Below, one piece after another: positions 30,187-30,315 of a stretch of 30,315 bases of DNA. Source of the stretch: Guillardia theta CCMP2712 (lineage: Eukaryota; Cryptophyceae; Pyrenomonadales; Geminigeraceae). The notes under the pieces are model-generated. The model was given only the letters and a program-made list of their open reading frames with translations. It was not told the DNA's origin and did not search any database. Position 1 is the stretch's first letter, and every line of letters begins with the position of its first letter. Made by a program: the position numbers and the translations under genes. The DNA is taken from assembly GCF_000315625.1 (NCBI RefSeq), contig NW_005434655.1, forward strand, positions 109,807 through 140,121. The letters run 5' to 3'.

Positions 30187-30315
30187 CTGAGAATGCAGGT
30201 CAGCACAGTGCAAGGACAAGGGGCGGCACGAGGAAGGCGAGGAAGGCGGTGAAGGAAGAGGAGGGCAGGAGGAGGCTGAGTAGGAGTAGCAGACGGAAGA
30301 AAGAGAGAGAAATAA

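Noticed and set aside
1-30315. tRNA or rRNA genes
   Set aside because: No cloverleaf with A/B-box sequences and no rRNA-like segment was recognised on either strand by eye.

Overview
This is a stretch of eukaryotic nuclear DNA. Its genes are split by many short GT-AG introns, mostly 42-150 nt, and the spliced exons give intact frames of recognisable eukaryotic families: CLASP, an RWP-RK regulator, a PDZ/coiled-coil protein and a TPR protein. Intergenic DNA is rich in simple repeats. The RWP-RK gene, the Tex/SRBD1-type gene and the intron style suggest a unicellular alga or related protist. A cryptophyte such as Guillardia theta is my best guess, but that is inference and not proven by the sequence.

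Left part (1-16.9 kb), ordinary genes. On the + strand is the 3' end of a Tex-like RNA-binding protein (4 exons visible, HhH plus S1 domain, ending at 1265). On the - strand follow the last two exons of an unidentified gene (1514-1741), a large P-loop GTPase-like gene (3148-7212) resembling dynamin-like/SLIP-GC proteins, and a three-exon RWP-RK gene (8301-9177) whose domain is only complete after splicing. A + strand PDZ/coiled-coil gene (10338-12959) ends 7 bp from the stop codon of a - strand nine-exon CLASP gene (12967-16847).

Middle and right part (17-28 kb), a repeat-rich accessory region. Four copies (one -, three +) of a short gene cassette encode an almost invariant CENP-B/Psq-like helix-turn-helix protein with a Cys cluster. 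The core differs between copies at only a few silent sites, while the flanks differ sharply, so the cassette spread recently. One copy is joined directly to a truncated fragment of a second repeated family, whose longer but broken PHD-finger-like copy lies at 23255-24735. A 45-bp minisatellite, a 99-bp tandem duplication and a frameshifted gene remnant lie in the same region. This is the best candidate for an undescribed element.

Right end (28-30.3 kb): a small + strand gene end (to 28552) converges on a - strand TPR gene (28677-30186, continuing beyond the window) in which most exons carry roughly one TPR unit.

The housekeeping genes show no shared pathway. CLASP is a microtubule regulator, and the PDZ/coiled-coil and TPR proteins are probably scaffolds. 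The two possible transcription-related parts are the RWP-RK factor and the HTH cassettes.
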